From Actinomadura chibensis NBRC 106107 (GTDB lineage Bacteria > Actinomycetota > Actinomycetes > Streptosporangiales > Streptosporangiaceae), in NCBI RefSeq assembly GCF_001552135.1, contig NZ_BCQP01000037.1, forward strand, positions 87,088 through 151,087: a stretch of DNA of 64,000 bases, given 5' to 3'. How positions within the stretch are numbered: the stretch's first letter is position 1; the number at the start of each line of letters is the position of its first letter. This document shows, in pieces, positions 8,946 to 17,079 of the stretch. Both the position numbers and the translations under genes were made by a program. The notes beneath the pieces were generated by a model, which saw nothing but the letters and a program-made list of their open reading frames with translations, was not told the origin of the DNA and did no database searches.

Positions 8946-9737
8946 ATGAACCGGCCGCACCGCACGCGCACCCATGCCCGCGTCCGCCGCGCGCCCCGCC
9001 TCCGGCGGCGCCGACCGTCCAACCCGGCCGGAGACGGCGCACCCGATCGGTGTCGCCGCCTGACCGCCCTGGTCACAGCCCTGTCCGTCCCGGCGACGAT
9101 GCTGGCCGCCACCACCCCGCGCGCCATCGCGTCCCCGCCACCGCCCGCCCGCCGGATCGCATCACCGCCAACCGGCCCGGCCGCCCGCGGCATCAGCGGG
9201 CGCCCCCTGCTCACACCGCTCACTCCCCGCGCGGACGCGCGCGGCGGCGGAGCCGACGCCGGGAGGAGGCGAGGTTCCGGACCGCCACCGAACGCGCGGA
9301 CGCGGGGAATTCCGCCGCGGGACGTCGTCCGGAGGCTGCCGGATTCGGTGCGGATCGGGCAGGGGCTCGCCGAGGGCCTGCTGCGCGCGAACGGCATCGG
9401 CTGGCGGTCGACCGGCGGATGCTCCGACCGGACGGTCCGGAACTGCACGTCGTTCGAGAGCGTCCGGCTCGGCACGATCAGGGGGCTGATCGGCTTCGCG
9501 GCGGCCAGCGGCTGCGAGGTCACCGTGACGGGCGGGACGGAGCGCGGCCACGCGGGCGGCCAGTACAGCCACTCGAACGGCTACAAGATCGACATCGCCC
9601 CGAGCGCGTGCGTCGACCGGGCGGTCGGGGAGTACGCGCCGCGGGGCGTCCGGAGCGACGGCGCACGCCTCTACCGCTCACCGGACGGCGCCCTCTTCGC
9701 CCGCGAGAAAGACCACTGGGACATCACCTTCCGCTGA
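8946..9737 (+). CDS. secreted M15-like (hedgehog/DD-peptidase fold) zinc peptidase candidate
   Basis: The 263-residue protein has an Arg-rich n-region, a hydrophobic core (TALVTALSVPATMLAATTP) and an alanine cleavage region near residue 60, so it is exported. A Pro/Gly/Arg-rich linker follows to about residue 120. The C-terminal domain contains GHAGGQYSHSNGYKIDI, matching the H-x6-D zinc ligand pattern of the M15/hedgehog fold, and EKDHWDITF, which supplies the candidate catalytic Glu and third ligand His. Three Cys in the domain may form a disulfide. A peptidoglycan D,D- or L,D-peptidase role is inferred. The start codon sits behind GGGGGG. Confidence 0.6.
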   Translation: MNRPHRTRTHARVRRAPRLRRRRPSNPAGDGAPDRCRRLTALVTALSVPATMLAATTPRAIASPPPPARRIASPPTGPAARGISGRPLLTPLTPRADARGGGADAGRRRGSGPPPNARTRGIPPRDVVRRLPDSVRIGQGLAEGLLRANGIGWRSTGGCSDRTVRNCTSFESVRLGTIRGLIGFAAASGCEVTVTGGTERGHAGGQYSHSNGYKIDIAPSACVDRAVGEYAPRGVRSDGARLYRSPDGALFAREKDHWDITFR

Positions 9738-9778
9738 GCCCGCGGCCACACGGTCACGCGGTCACGCCGGTCGTGTGC

Positions 9779-10459
9779 TCAGGCGCGGACCTCGCGGATG
9801 ATGCCGACCAGTTCCCGCGTCACCGACTTGAAGCCCGGCATACGCGACATGGCGACCATGCGGTTGACCAGCGGGACCGTCCGCTCCACCAGCAGGTACG
9901 TCTTGCGGCACCCGGGCGAGCTGTCGTGCACCCAGTACAGGACGATGCCCATCGAGTAGATCCACAGCAGCTCCGGCAGCTCGGCCCGGAACTCCTTGTC
10001 GATCTTCAGGTCGGAGCCCTCGACGACCTCGCGGTAGATCGCGACGGCCGACTCGCGGGCCGGACCCGACTCGGCGCTGAACGGGTTGAGCGGGCTGGTC
10101 GGCTCGGCGGCGAACTTGAAGAACTTCCCCGCGAACTCGTGGTAGGGGACCATCGTGTCGACGCGGGCCTTCAGGACGCCGAGCAGCCGGGGCGCGAACC
10201 CGGTCTCGGAGTCCAGGACGGCCCGGCAGGCGGCGACGTGCTCGTCCTGCAGCTCGTCGTAGTACGCCTGGATCAGCTCTTCCTTGGACCCGAAGTAGTA
10301 GTAGGCGTTGCCGACCGAGACGCCCGCCTCCTTGGCGATCGCGCGCATCGTCGTCGCCTCGTACCCGCGTTCCCTGAACAGCCGCAGCGCCGTTTCGACG
10401 ATCACGGCCCGCGTCTGCTCGGACTTCACGGCCTTCGTCTCGGTCACGCATGCCACCAT
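9779..10459 (-). CDS. TetR/AcrR family transcriptional regulator
   Basis: The 226-residue protein starts at ATG 10459 (in-frame GTG codons at 10456 and 10447 are alternatives). Residues 15-60 form the TetR helix-turn-helix (TMRAIAKEAGVSVGNAYYYFGSKEEL). The rest is a helical ligand-binding and dimerisation domain without recognised specificity. It is a dimeric repressor by family. Its nearest neighbour in the same direction is asd, 71 bp upstream in transcription order, but nothing shows a regulatory link. Confidence 0.85.
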   Translation of the reverse strand: MVACVTETKAVKSEQTRAVIVETALRLFRERGYEATTMRAIAKEAGVSVGNAYYYFGSKEELIQAYYDELQDEHVAACRAVLDSETGFAPRLLGVLKARVDTMVPYHEFAGKFFKFAAEPTSPLNPFSAESGPARESAVAIYREVVEGSDLKIDKEFRAELPELLWIYSMGIVLYWVHDSSPGCRKTYLLVERTVPLVNRMVAMSRMPGFKSVTRELVGIIREVRA

Positions 10460-10529
10460 ACGGCCCCGCCACGACGTCCTGCCCGCCTGGAACACGGCCG
10501 TCACCGTGACGCGCGGTAGCCGGACGGGG

Positions 10530-11594
10530 TCAGCCGGTGCGGCCCGCGGCGATCAGCTCGGCGATCTGCGCGGTGTTCAGCGCCGCGCCCTTCCGCAGGT
10601 TGTCGCAGCAGAGGAACAGGTCGAGCGCGTGCGGGTCGTCGAGCGAGCGGCGGACGCGTCCGGCCCAGGCCGGGTCGGTCCCGACGACGTCGGACGGCGT
10701 CGGGAACTCGTGCGTCTCCGGGCTGTCGCACAGCACGACGCCCGGCGAGCACGCGAGGATCGCCTGCGCCTCCCGCTGGTCGGTCCGCTCCTCGAACACG
10801 GCGTGGACGGCCACCGAATGCGCCGTCACCACCGGCACGCGGACGCAGGTCGCCGACACCTTCAGCCCCGGCAGCCCGAGGACCTTGCGGGTCTCGGCGC
10901 GGACGGCGACCTCCTCCGACGTCCAGCCGCCGTCCTCGCGGGTGCCCGCCCACGGGACGACGTTCAGCGCGAGCGGCGCCGGGAACGGCCCGAGCTCGCC
11001 GACCACCCCGCGGATGTCGCCCGCGCGGTTGCCGAGGGCGCGGTCGCCGCCGACCTTCTCCAGCTGCGCGTACAGGGTGTCGACGCCGTCCCGTCCGGCC
11101 GACGACGCCGCCTGGTAGGACGCGACGACCAGCTCCCGCAGCCCGTACCTGCGGTGCAGCGCGCCCAGCGCGACGATCATCGACAGGGTGGTGCAGCCGG
11201 GGCCCGCGACGATGCCGCGCGGACGGTCCCGGACCCGCTCGGGGTTCAGCTCGGGGACGACGAGGGGGACGTCCGCGCACATCCGGAACGCGCCGGACCC
11301 GTCCACCGCCACCGCGCCGCGCGCCGCCGCGACCGGCGCCCATTCCGCGGCGACCGGCGCGGGCACCGCGAACGCCGCGATGTCGACGCCGTCGAACACC
11401 TCGGGCGCGAGCGCCACGGCCGCGGCGCGCTCGCCGCGCACCCGGAGCGTCCGCCCGGCGGACCGTTCCGAGCCGACGAGTCTGATCTCCCCGTACACGT
11501 CGCGGCGAACGGACAGCAGGTCGAGCATCACGGCACCGACCGCCCCGGTGGCGCCGACGACAGCGAGGGTCGGCAGCCCGGAAGACGAGTCCAT
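10530..11594 (-). CDS. asd: aspartate-semialdehyde dehydrogenase homologue with altered active site
   Basis: The 354-residue protein from ATG 11594 (GTG 11606 possible) has the NADP fold GATGAVG, the catalytic Cys134 in GPGCTT and the catalytic His in VVTAHSVAV. It sits directly downstream of aspartokinase, the usual lysC-asd order feeding lysine, methionine, threonine and diaminopimelate synthesis. Canonical substrate-loop residues are replaced, however: the family DNSSAFR reads DGSGAFR, NPNC reads GPGC, and the Lys of SEEWK is Ala (SEEVAV). Either this is an unusually divergent Asd or a paralogue with another substrate, with the housekeeping enzyme elsewhere. Confidence 0.8.
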   Translation of the reverse strand: MDSSSGLPTLAVVGATGAVGAVMLDLLSVRRDVYGEIRLVGSERSAGRTLRVRGERAAAVALAPEVFDGVDIAAFAVPAPVAAEWAPVAAARGAVAVDGSGAFRMCADVPLVVPELNPERVRDRPRGIVAGPGCTTLSMIVALGALHRRYGLRELVVASYQAASSAGRDGVDTLYAQLEKVGGDRALGNRAGDIRGVVGELGPFPAPLALNVVPWAGTREDGGWTSEEVAVRAETRKVLGLPGLKVSATCVRVPVVTAHSVAVHAVFEERTDQREAQAILACSPGVVLCDSPETHEFPTPSDVVGTDPAWAGRVRRSLDDPHALDLFLCCDNLRKGAALNTAQIAELIAAGRTG

Positions 11595-11744
11595 CGTCGC
11601 ACTCACATCCTCTGAACTACCGCCGTCCGCGACCGGTTCCCGCAGGGGATGCTCCCACCGCCGCGCCCCGCGCACTGCGTCACGTGACGCGCACCGCGGC
11701 ACATGACGCGCGAACGCGGGGCCCGGCCCGCGTGGAGAGGTGCG

Positions 11745-12266
11745 TCAGCGGCCGGTGCCGCCGTAGACGACCGCCTCCACCTGCTCGGCGTCCAGGTCGA
11801 AGGCGCGGTGGGCGGCGGCCACGGCGGTGTCGATGTCGTCCTGGGCGACGACGACCGAGATGCGGATCTCCGAGGTGGAGATCATCTCGATGTTGACGCC
11901 GGCCTCGGCGATGGCGCTGAACAGGGTGGCGGTGACGCCGGGGTGGGAGCGCATGCCCGCGCCGATCAGGGAGACCTTGCCGATCCGGTCGTCGTAGCGG
12001 AGCGACTCGAAGCCGATCCGCTCCTTGACCTTGTTCAGGGCGGTCAGCGCGCTCTGCCCGTCGGTGGCGGGCAGCGTGAACGAGATGTCCGTGCGGCCGG
12101 TGGACGCCGCCGACACGTTCTGCACGATCATGTCGATGTTGATCTCGGCGTCGGACAGCACGGTGAAGATCGTGGCGGCCTCGCCGACCTTGTCCGGCAC
12201 CCCGACCACCGTGATCTTGGCCTCGCTGCGGTCGTGCGCGACGCCGGAGATGATCGCCTGCTCCAT
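11745..12266 (-). CDS. aspartokinase beta subunit (in-frame internal start)
   Basis: Codon 252 of lysC is ATG (MEQAIISGV), 5 bp after an AAGGA ribosome binding site that lies inside the coding sequence. The 173-residue product would be the two ACT domains. In corynebacteria and mycobacteria such an overlapping beta polypeptide joins alpha in an alpha2beta2 aspartokinase that is feedback-inhibited by lysine plus threonine. The start residue here aligns with the known corynebacterial beta start. Confidence 0.65.
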   Translation of the reverse strand: MEQAIISGVAHDRSEAKITVVGVPDKVGEAATIFTVLSDAEINIDMIVQNVSAASTGRTDISFTLPATDGQSALTALNKVKERIGFESLRYDDRIGKVSLIGAGMRSHPGVTATLFSAIAEAGVNIEMISTSEIRISVVVAQDDIDTAVAAAHRAFDLDAEQVEAVVYGGTGR

Positions 12267-13019
12267 GTCGTGTCCTTCGATCTCGCTGCTGTCGACGACC
12301 CAGGTGCCCACCTTCTGGCTGAACGAGGACCGTACGTGGATCGGGATGTTGTAGCGGCGCGCGTACTCCACGCAGCGCAGATGCAGGATCTTCGCGCCGG
12401 ACGCCGCCATCTCCAGCATCTCCTCGTAGGAGATCTTCGGGATCTTGCGGGCGGCGGGCACGATGCGCGGGTCGGCGGTGAAGACCCCGTCGACGTCGGA
12501 GTAGATCTCGCAGACGTCGGCGTCCAGCGCGGCGGCGAGCGCGACCGCGGTGGTGTCGGAGCCGCCGCGGCCGAGGGTGGTGATGTCCTTGGTCCCCTGC
12601 GAGACGCCCTGGAACCCGGCGACGATGCAGATCGAGCCCTCGTCCAGCGCGGTGCGGATCCGGCCCGGCGTCACGTCGATGATCTTGGCTTTGCCATGCG
12701 AGCCGTCGGTGATCACGCCCGCCTGGGAGCCGGTGAACGAGCGGGCCTCGTGGCCCAGGTTCGCGATGGCCATGGCGAGCAGGGCCATCGAGATCCGCTC
12801 GCCGGCGGTGAGCAGCATGTCCAGCTCGCGGCCGGGCGGCAGCGGGCTGACCTGCTTGGCCATGTCGATGAGATCATCCGTCGTGTCGCCCATCGCGGAC
12901 ACCACGACGACGACGTCGTTGCCCGCCTTCTTCGTCGCGACGATGCGCTGGGCGACCCGCTTGACGCCGTCGGCGTCGGCGACGGAGGAGCCACCGTACT
13001 TTTGCACGACTAGGGCCAC
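11745..13019 (-). CDS. lysC: aspartokinase, alpha subunit
   Basis: The 424-residue enzyme phosphorylates aspartate, the first step to lysine, threonine, methionine and diaminopimelate. It starts at GTG 13019 behind GAGGAG. The kinase domain shows VVQKYGGSSVAD, the TTLGRGGSDTTAVALA substrate loop and YSDVDGVFTADPR. Two ACT domains follow (about residues 265-420; the allosteric motif VGKVSLIGAGMRSHPGV is read here as IGKVSLIGAGMRSHPGV). An internal start at ATG 12266 allows separate beta-subunit synthesis. asd follows 150 bp downstream. A TTACAA/TAGACT-like pair at 13087-13092 and 13062-13067 (spacer 19) is a possible promoter. No lysine riboswitch was seen. Confidence 0.95.
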   Translation of the reverse strand: MALVVQKYGGSSVADADGVKRVAQRIVATKKAGNDVVVVVSAMGDTTDDLIDMAKQVSPLPPGRELDMLLTAGERISMALLAMAIANLGHEARSFTGSQAGVITDGSHGKAKIIDVTPGRIRTALDEGSICIVAGFQGVSQGTKDITTLGRGGSDTTAVALAAALDADVCEIYSDVDGVFTADPRIVPAARKIPKISYEEMLEMAASGAKILHLRCVEYARRYNIPIHVRSSFSQKVGTWVVDSSEIEGHDMEQAIISGVAHDRSEAKITVVGVPDKVGEAATIFTVLSDAEINIDMIVQNVSAASTGRTDISFTLPATDGQSALTALNKVKERIGFESLRYDDRIGKVSLIGAGMRSHPGVTATLFSAIAEAGVNIEMISTSEIRISVVVAQDDIDTAVAAAHRAFDLDAEQVEAVVYGGTGR

Positions 13020-13175
13020 GGATGGCGCTCCTCGGTTCGGGGTCAGGCGTACCGGACGTCGAGTCTACAGAGCCTGGCCGGATGGATTACAAACAGGTAA
13101 CTCCGTACCCCGTTTCAGCTTCCTCAGCCCCCGGTCTGCCTACCGCGCGGGGCGGTGCTCTTCGCCTGGGTGTAG

Positions 13176-14027
13176 TCAGAGGGTCGGCGGGCCCTGTTCT
13201 ATGCGGCGCATGACGGGGGCGTATTTGTCGATGTCGTCGCTGTCGAGCCATTGCCGTTCGTCCCACCAGGTGGCGCCCGCGTCGGCCAGCGGGCCGATCA
13301 GGTCGCGGGCGTTGTCGGCGGGGCTGAGGCCGCCGACGACTATCTCGAACGGGCCGTCGTCCTCGCGATGGCGGCGGACGTAGCCGGTCAGTTCCCGGAC
13401 GTCGTCGGCCGAGGGGGCGTACCCGTGCGACCCGGGGCCGAAGAGGGGGACGGCGCCGTCCCACCGCGCGGCGCGCCGCATCGGACGGCGGTTTGGCCAG
13501 AACCCGGCGATCCAGACGGGCGGGCGCGGGCGCTGCACGGTCGCGGGCAGCAGCGCCACGTCGTCGACCCGGTAGTGGGGTCCGTGGTGGGTGACGGGTT
13601 CGCCGGTCCAGTAGCGGGCGAGGAGGTCGAGCCCCTCGTCCAGCCGCTCGGCCAGGACGGTCTTGTCGGTCGTCTCGCCGAAGGCGCCGTACTCGTCGGA
13701 GACCGGGCCGCCGAGCCCGGCGCCGAAGATCACGCGTCCGCCGCTGAGGACGTCCAGCGTCGCGACCTGCCGGGCGAGCTGCTGCGGCCGCCGCCGCGCC
13801 ACCGGGGTGACGAGGGTGCCGAGCTTGATCCGGCTGGTCGCGAGGGCCGCCGCCGTCAGCAGCATCCACGGGTCGGCGAAGGACTTGCGCTCGCTCTTGA
13901 CGTGGACGACGTGGTCCCAGACGAACAGCGCGTCCCAGCCCGCCTGCTCCGCCGCGGCCGCGACCCGCGCCAGCGCCCGGACGTCCGCGAAGTCGCCGAA
14001 GTTCGGCACGTTGATCGAATAGCGCAC
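13176..14027 (-). CDS. LLM class flavin/F420-dependent oxidoreductase
   Basis: A 283-residue bacterial luciferase-like (TIM-barrel) protein. It has the N-terminal YSINVPNFGDFADVR, the DALFVWDHV strand, KLGTLVTPVARRRPQQLARQVATLD and GGRVIFGAGLGGP, typical of the F420-binding actinobacterial branch. Substrate is unknown; such enzymes act on alkanes, aldehydes, amines or sugar phosphates. It lies in the same direction as lysC but about 155 bp upstream of it, a spacer in which a promoter fits, so it is probably a separate unit. Confidence 0.85.
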   Translation of the reverse strand: MRYSINVPNFGDFADVRALARVAAAAEQAGWDALFVWDHVVHVKSERKSFADPWMLLTAAALATSRIKLGTLVTPVARRRPQQLARQVATLDVLSGGRVIFGAGLGGPVSDEYGAFGETTDKTVLAERLDEGLDLLARYWTGEPVTHHGPHYRVDDVALLPATVQRPRPPVWIAGFWPNRRPMRRAARWDGAVPLFGPGSHGYAPSADDVRELTGYVRRHREDDGPFEIVVGGLSPADNARDLIGPLADAGATWWDERQWLDSDDIDKYAPVMRRIEQGPPTL

Positions 14028-14354
14028 AGGCCCATGCTGCGCGCGGGCCCGCGGGGCGGCAAGCGAATATCAGCGCGGGTCGCGACCTCGCTGGCCGGGC
14101 CGCTGGGGCGGGTGTGGTGTGCCGTGGCGGGCGGATATCTGTGCGTTGAGTCCCGGATATCTATCCTTCCGGAAGCCGAAGAAATCCTGGGTCTTCGTGA
14201 ACCGTCCGAATAGTCTCGGTTACCGGACGTGCGCGGGCCCGGGGTCGGCGCGGATCTTCCCGGCCGATCACCTGAGAGCGAGGCGGAGCGTCCGGGCGGC
14301 GGCGGGGCGCCGTGGTCCATCTCGTCCACCGGCGGTGAGGGAGGCGGGATCGCG

Positions 14355-14648
14355 ATGGGAGAGCCGATGGCCGCGTTCGACGAGTTGCCGCGCGTCCGGA
14401 GGGGTCCGCTGGACTCCCTGTACGCGGCGCTGCGGCGGAGGGCCCCGCAGATGTCCACGGCGCGGCCCGGCGAGGACGCCGTCCTGCGCGTCTCGTACCG
14501 GTCCCGGACGGCCACGCTCACCTGGGACGACGAGCTCAAGCAGTACGCGGCGGGCCTGGAGCGGTTCGGCGCGGACGCCGAGCGGGCCGCCGAACTGGTC
14601 GCGTGGAGCTTAGGCGCCCCCGGCGCCCCGGACCCCTGCCCCAGCTAA
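14355..14648 (+). CDS. hypothetical protein (97 aa)
   Basis: Starts at ATG 14355 behind GGGAGGCGGG. The product (MGEPMAAFDELPRVRRG, later DELKQYAAGLERFGADAERAAELVAWSLG) looks soluble, with a beta-strand segment (VLRVSYRSRTATLTWDDE) followed by two helices. No named family recognised. Its stop is followed by a degenerate repeat array and the convergent DUF5063 gene. Confidence 0.55.
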   Translation: MGEPMAAFDELPRVRRGPLDSLYAALRRRAPQMSTARPGEDAVLRVSYRSRTATLTWDDELKQYAAGLERFGADAERAAELVAWSLGAPGAPDPCPS

Positions 14649-15060
14649 CCCCGACCGGGGCCCGACCTGGGCGGAAGCTCAGGCAGGCGCGAGCGGCAGC
14701 AAGCCCTAACCAGATCAGGTCGAGCCAAGCAAAGCTCGGCGAGAGCCAAGCCGGGCTGGGCGAGAGCCAAGCCGGAGCCCGAGTCGCGCCAGGCGGAGCC
14801 GAGTCGCGCTAAGCGGAACAGCCGCGCCAAGCGGAACCGGGCCGCGCCAAGCGGAACCGAGTCGAGCTAGGCGGAGCCGGGCCGGGCTGGGCGGTGCCCG
14901 AGTTGGGCCAAGCGAAGCTGGACCAGAGCCAGGCGATGCCCGAGTCAGGCCAAGCGAAGCTGGACCAGAGCCGAGCGGTGTCCAGGTCGAGACAGGCGGA
15001 GCTGGGTTGGAGCTGGTAGGAGCTTGGTCCGGGAGCTTGGGGGAGCTAGGCGGTGGTTGC
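14649..15060. repeat. degenerate 20-21 bp tandem array adjoining the DUF5063 3' end
   Basis: No gene is supported between 14649 and 15045. From about 14690 the sequence is built of 20-21 bp units, for example 14781-14800, 14801-14820, 14839-14858, 14859-14878 and 14879-14898, with core GCCAAGCGGAACC or GCTAGGCGGAGCC. Two adjacent 42-bp doublets (14899-14940 and 14941-14982) are nearly identical. The last unit, GAGCTAGGCGGTG at about 15044, contains the reversed stop codon of the DUF5063 gene. Unit lengths of 18-21 argue against coding. Confidence 0.75.
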
Positions 15061-15594
15061 GGCTTCGGGGGCTACGTTCAGGCGGGCGTTGGCCACGAAG
15101 GCGTGCAGGGCGCGGAGGGCGGCGCCGGCGTGGTTGCCCCAGTGGTTGAAGTACGAGTACTGCCACCACCAGAGCGCTTCGAGCGGACGTTCCTGCTGGT
15201 AGTGGCGCAGCCCGTGGACGAGGTCGCTGGCGACGTCCACCAGGTCGTCCGACAGGCGGTAGGAGGTGGGCTCGGTGTCCTTGTACGGGTCGAACACCTC
15301 GACGTACTCGTCCAGGTCGTCGAGGCGCTCGGACAGGCCCTGCCGGATGGCGTCGAGGTCGGGGTCGGGGCCGACCTCGGGCTCCCAGTTGTCCGGGAGG
15401 ATGACGTCGGCGCTGGCGCCGAGCTGCGCCCCCGCCAGGATGACCTGCGACACCTCAAGAAGGAGCAGGGGGACGGTATGGACGCCGCCGTCGCCGCGCG
15501 CGACCGCCTCCAGGCCGTTCAGGTAGTTGTCGACGTGGCGCGCCACGCGTTCGGCGAGGGCGTTCCAGTCCTTCTGGCTGTTGGTGTCAGACAT
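15046..15594 (-). CDS. DUF5063 family protein
   Basis: A 182-residue, mostly helical acidic protein (MSDTNSQKDWNALAERVARHVDNYLNG; later WWWQYSYFNHWGNHAGAALRALH) matching the DUF5063 family found beside recR in actinobacteria. Its ATG lies 8 bp inside the end of recR, so the two are translationally coupled. Function is unknown. The constant linkage to recR suggests a role tied to recombination or simply a conserved operon. Its 3' end merges into the tandem array on the right-hand strand. Confidence 0.8.
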   Translation of the reverse strand: MSDTNSQKDWNALAERVARHVDNYLNGLEAVARGDGGVHTVPLLLLEVSQVILAGAQLGASADVILPDNWEPEVGPDPDLDAIRQGLSERLDDLDEYVEVFDPYKDTEPTSYRLSDDLVDVASDLVHGLRHYQQERPLEALWWWQYSYFNHWGNHAGAALRALHAFVANARLNVAPEAATTA

Positions 15595-16186
15595 CGAGCA
15601 GCCTCCGTCCTTCGAATGCGCGGCCGAGCGTCACCTCGTCGGCGTACTCCAGGTCGCCACCCACCGGCAGGCCGCTGGCCAGACGGGTGACGGTGAGGCC
15701 CATCGGCTTCACGAGCCGGGCCAGGTACGTCGCGGTCGCCTCGCCCTCCAGGTTGGGGTCGGTGGCGAGGATCAGCTCGGTCACCGTCCCGTCGGCGAGG
15801 CGCTGCATCAGTTCGCGGATGCGCAGGTCGTCGGGGCCGACGCCCTCGATCGGGCTGATCGCTCCGCCGAGGACGTGGTAACGGCCGCGGAACTCGCGGG
15901 TCTTCTCGATCGCGACGACGTCCTTGGACTCCTCCACGACGCAGATGATGTGGGGGTCGCGGCGCGCGTCCCGGCAGATCCGGCATTCCTCTTCTTCAGC
16001 GACGTTCCCGCACGTCTTGCAGAAGCGGACCTTGTCCTTGACCTCTTTGAGCGCCTTGCCGAGCCGCTCGACGTCGGCCGGATCGGCGGCGAGGAGGTGG
16101 AAGGCGATCCGCTGCGCGCTCTTGGGGCCGACGCCGGGCAGCCTGCCCAGCTCGTCGATGAGGTTCTGAACCACCCCTTCGTACAA
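15587..16186 (-). CDS. recR: recombination mediator RecR
   Basis: A 199-residue protein of normal RecR length. It has a helix-hairpin-helix (LPGVGPKSAQRIAFHLL), a four-cysteine zinc finger (C56, C59, C68, C71 in CKTCG and CRIC) and a Toprim domain (VVEESKDVVAIEKT; ATDPNLEGEATATYL), followed by the C-terminal Walker-like region. It works with RecF/RecO to load RecA on gapped DNA. It is preceded by ybaB (95-bp gap) and overlaps DUF5063. Confidence 0.96.
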   Translation of the reverse strand: MYEGVVQNLIDELGRLPGVGPKSAQRIAFHLLAADPADVERLGKALKEVKDKVRFCKTCGNVAEEEECRICRDARRDPHIICVVEESKDVVAIEKTREFRGRYHVLGGAISPIEGVGPDDLRIRELMQRLADGTVTELILATDPNLEGEATATYLARLVKPMGLTVTRLASGLPVGGDLEYADEVTLGRAFEGRRLLDV

Positions 16187-16280
16187 CGGACCCCTCCTTT
16201 CCTAGACTTTCCTGGTCTCTTCTGGCTCCGCTGAGCTTTCCGGGCTTCTGGGAGTTCCTGGGCTTTCTGGGTGTTCGCGC

Positions 16281-16712
16281 TTAGGAGCCCGAGCCCGAGC
16301 CTGAGCCCGAGCCGCCGCCGAGCCCTGGGAAGCCGCCGGGCAGCCCGCCTCCGCCGCCTCCGCCACCGAGGCCGGGGATGCCGCCGCCTCCGCCGAGGCC
16401 CTGGGCCAGCGGGCCCATCTTCTCCTGCTGCAACTCCTGCACCTCGCGCCCCGCGTCGCGGATCGCGGCGAGGACGAGGTCGGCGATCGTCTCCGCCGTG
16501 TCGGCCGGGTCGTCGGGGTCGATGGCCTTCGGGTCGATCGACAGGCCCGTGACCTCGCCCTGCCCGTTGACCGTCGCGGTGACGAGGCCGCCGCCCGCGG
16601 TCCCCCGCACCTCGGCCTCCGCGAGCTCGCGCTGGGCGCTGAAGAGCTGCTCCTGCATGGCCTGCGCCTGCTGGAGCAGTTCCTGCATGTTCAACTGACC
16701 ACCGGGTTCCAC
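16281..16712 (-). CDS. ybaB: YbaB/EbfC family nucleoid-associated protein
   Basis: Starts at GTG 16712 behind AGAGGGAG. Residues 8-110 match YbaB/EbfC (MQELLQQAQAMQEQLFSAQ; GGGLVTATVNGQGEVTGLSI; IDPDDPADTAETIADLV), a small dimer that binds DNA and sits upstream of recR in most bacteria. The C-terminal 40 residues are an extended Gly/Ser tail (GGGGGG..., ending in GS repeats) longer than the short GGGGIPGL tail of streptomycete homologues. Confidence 0.93.
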   Translation of the reverse strand: MEPGGQLNMQELLQQAQAMQEQLFSAQRELAEAEVRGTAGGGLVTATVNGQGEVTGLSIDPKAIDPDDPADTAETIADLVLAAIRDAGREVQELQQEKMGPLAQGLGGGGGIPGLGGGGGGGGLPGGFPGLGGGSGSGSGSGS

Positions 16713-17079
16713 GGTGCACTCCCTCTTCCGGCCCCCCGAGAGGGCCTTCTCCCTGGCGCTCCGCCAGCCACCGGACGTCCGTCCCCCGAGACTACGGGGT
16801 CACGGGGCCAAGCGGTAAGAGCACCACCGGTGCGCCGACTCACCCCGATCTGGGCATGTGCTCCGCCCCCGACGATGTCCGCCGAAACCATCGCCCACCA
16901 CCGCAGACCACCATCCGTACCAGCGGAGACCAGACGGCCGTACCAGCGGAGACCGGGCAGCCGGACCGGCGAGGACCGGCGGGGGCCGGGCAGCCAGACC
17001 AGCGGGGGCCGGGCAGCCAGACCAGCGGGGGCCGGGCAGCCGGACCGGCGGGGGCCGGGCGGCCGGAGGTTCTGGACGT
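16713..17079. repeat. intergenic region with 23-bp tandem repeat downstream of the GNAT gene
   Basis: No convincing gene. Units of 23 bp (CAGCCAGACCAGCGGGGGCCGGG) occupy 16991-17013, 17014-17036 and 17037-17059, with a diverged copy at 16958-16990. Because 23 is not a multiple of 3, the array is unlikely to encode protein. A similar CAGCCTGCGGCGGGG begins at 17081, inside the stop codon region of the GNAT gene. Confidence 0.7.

Noticed and set aside
8255..10519. 754-codon rightward frame spanning the S9 peptidase end, M15-like gene and TetR region
   Set aside because: Crosses three genes with consistent homology in other frames or strands; product is Arg/Pro/Gly-rich with no family signal.
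13020..13175. Lysine riboswitch upstream of lysC
   Set aside because: The leader is short, lacks the five-helix core sequences, and actinobacteria generally do not use this riboswitch for lysC.
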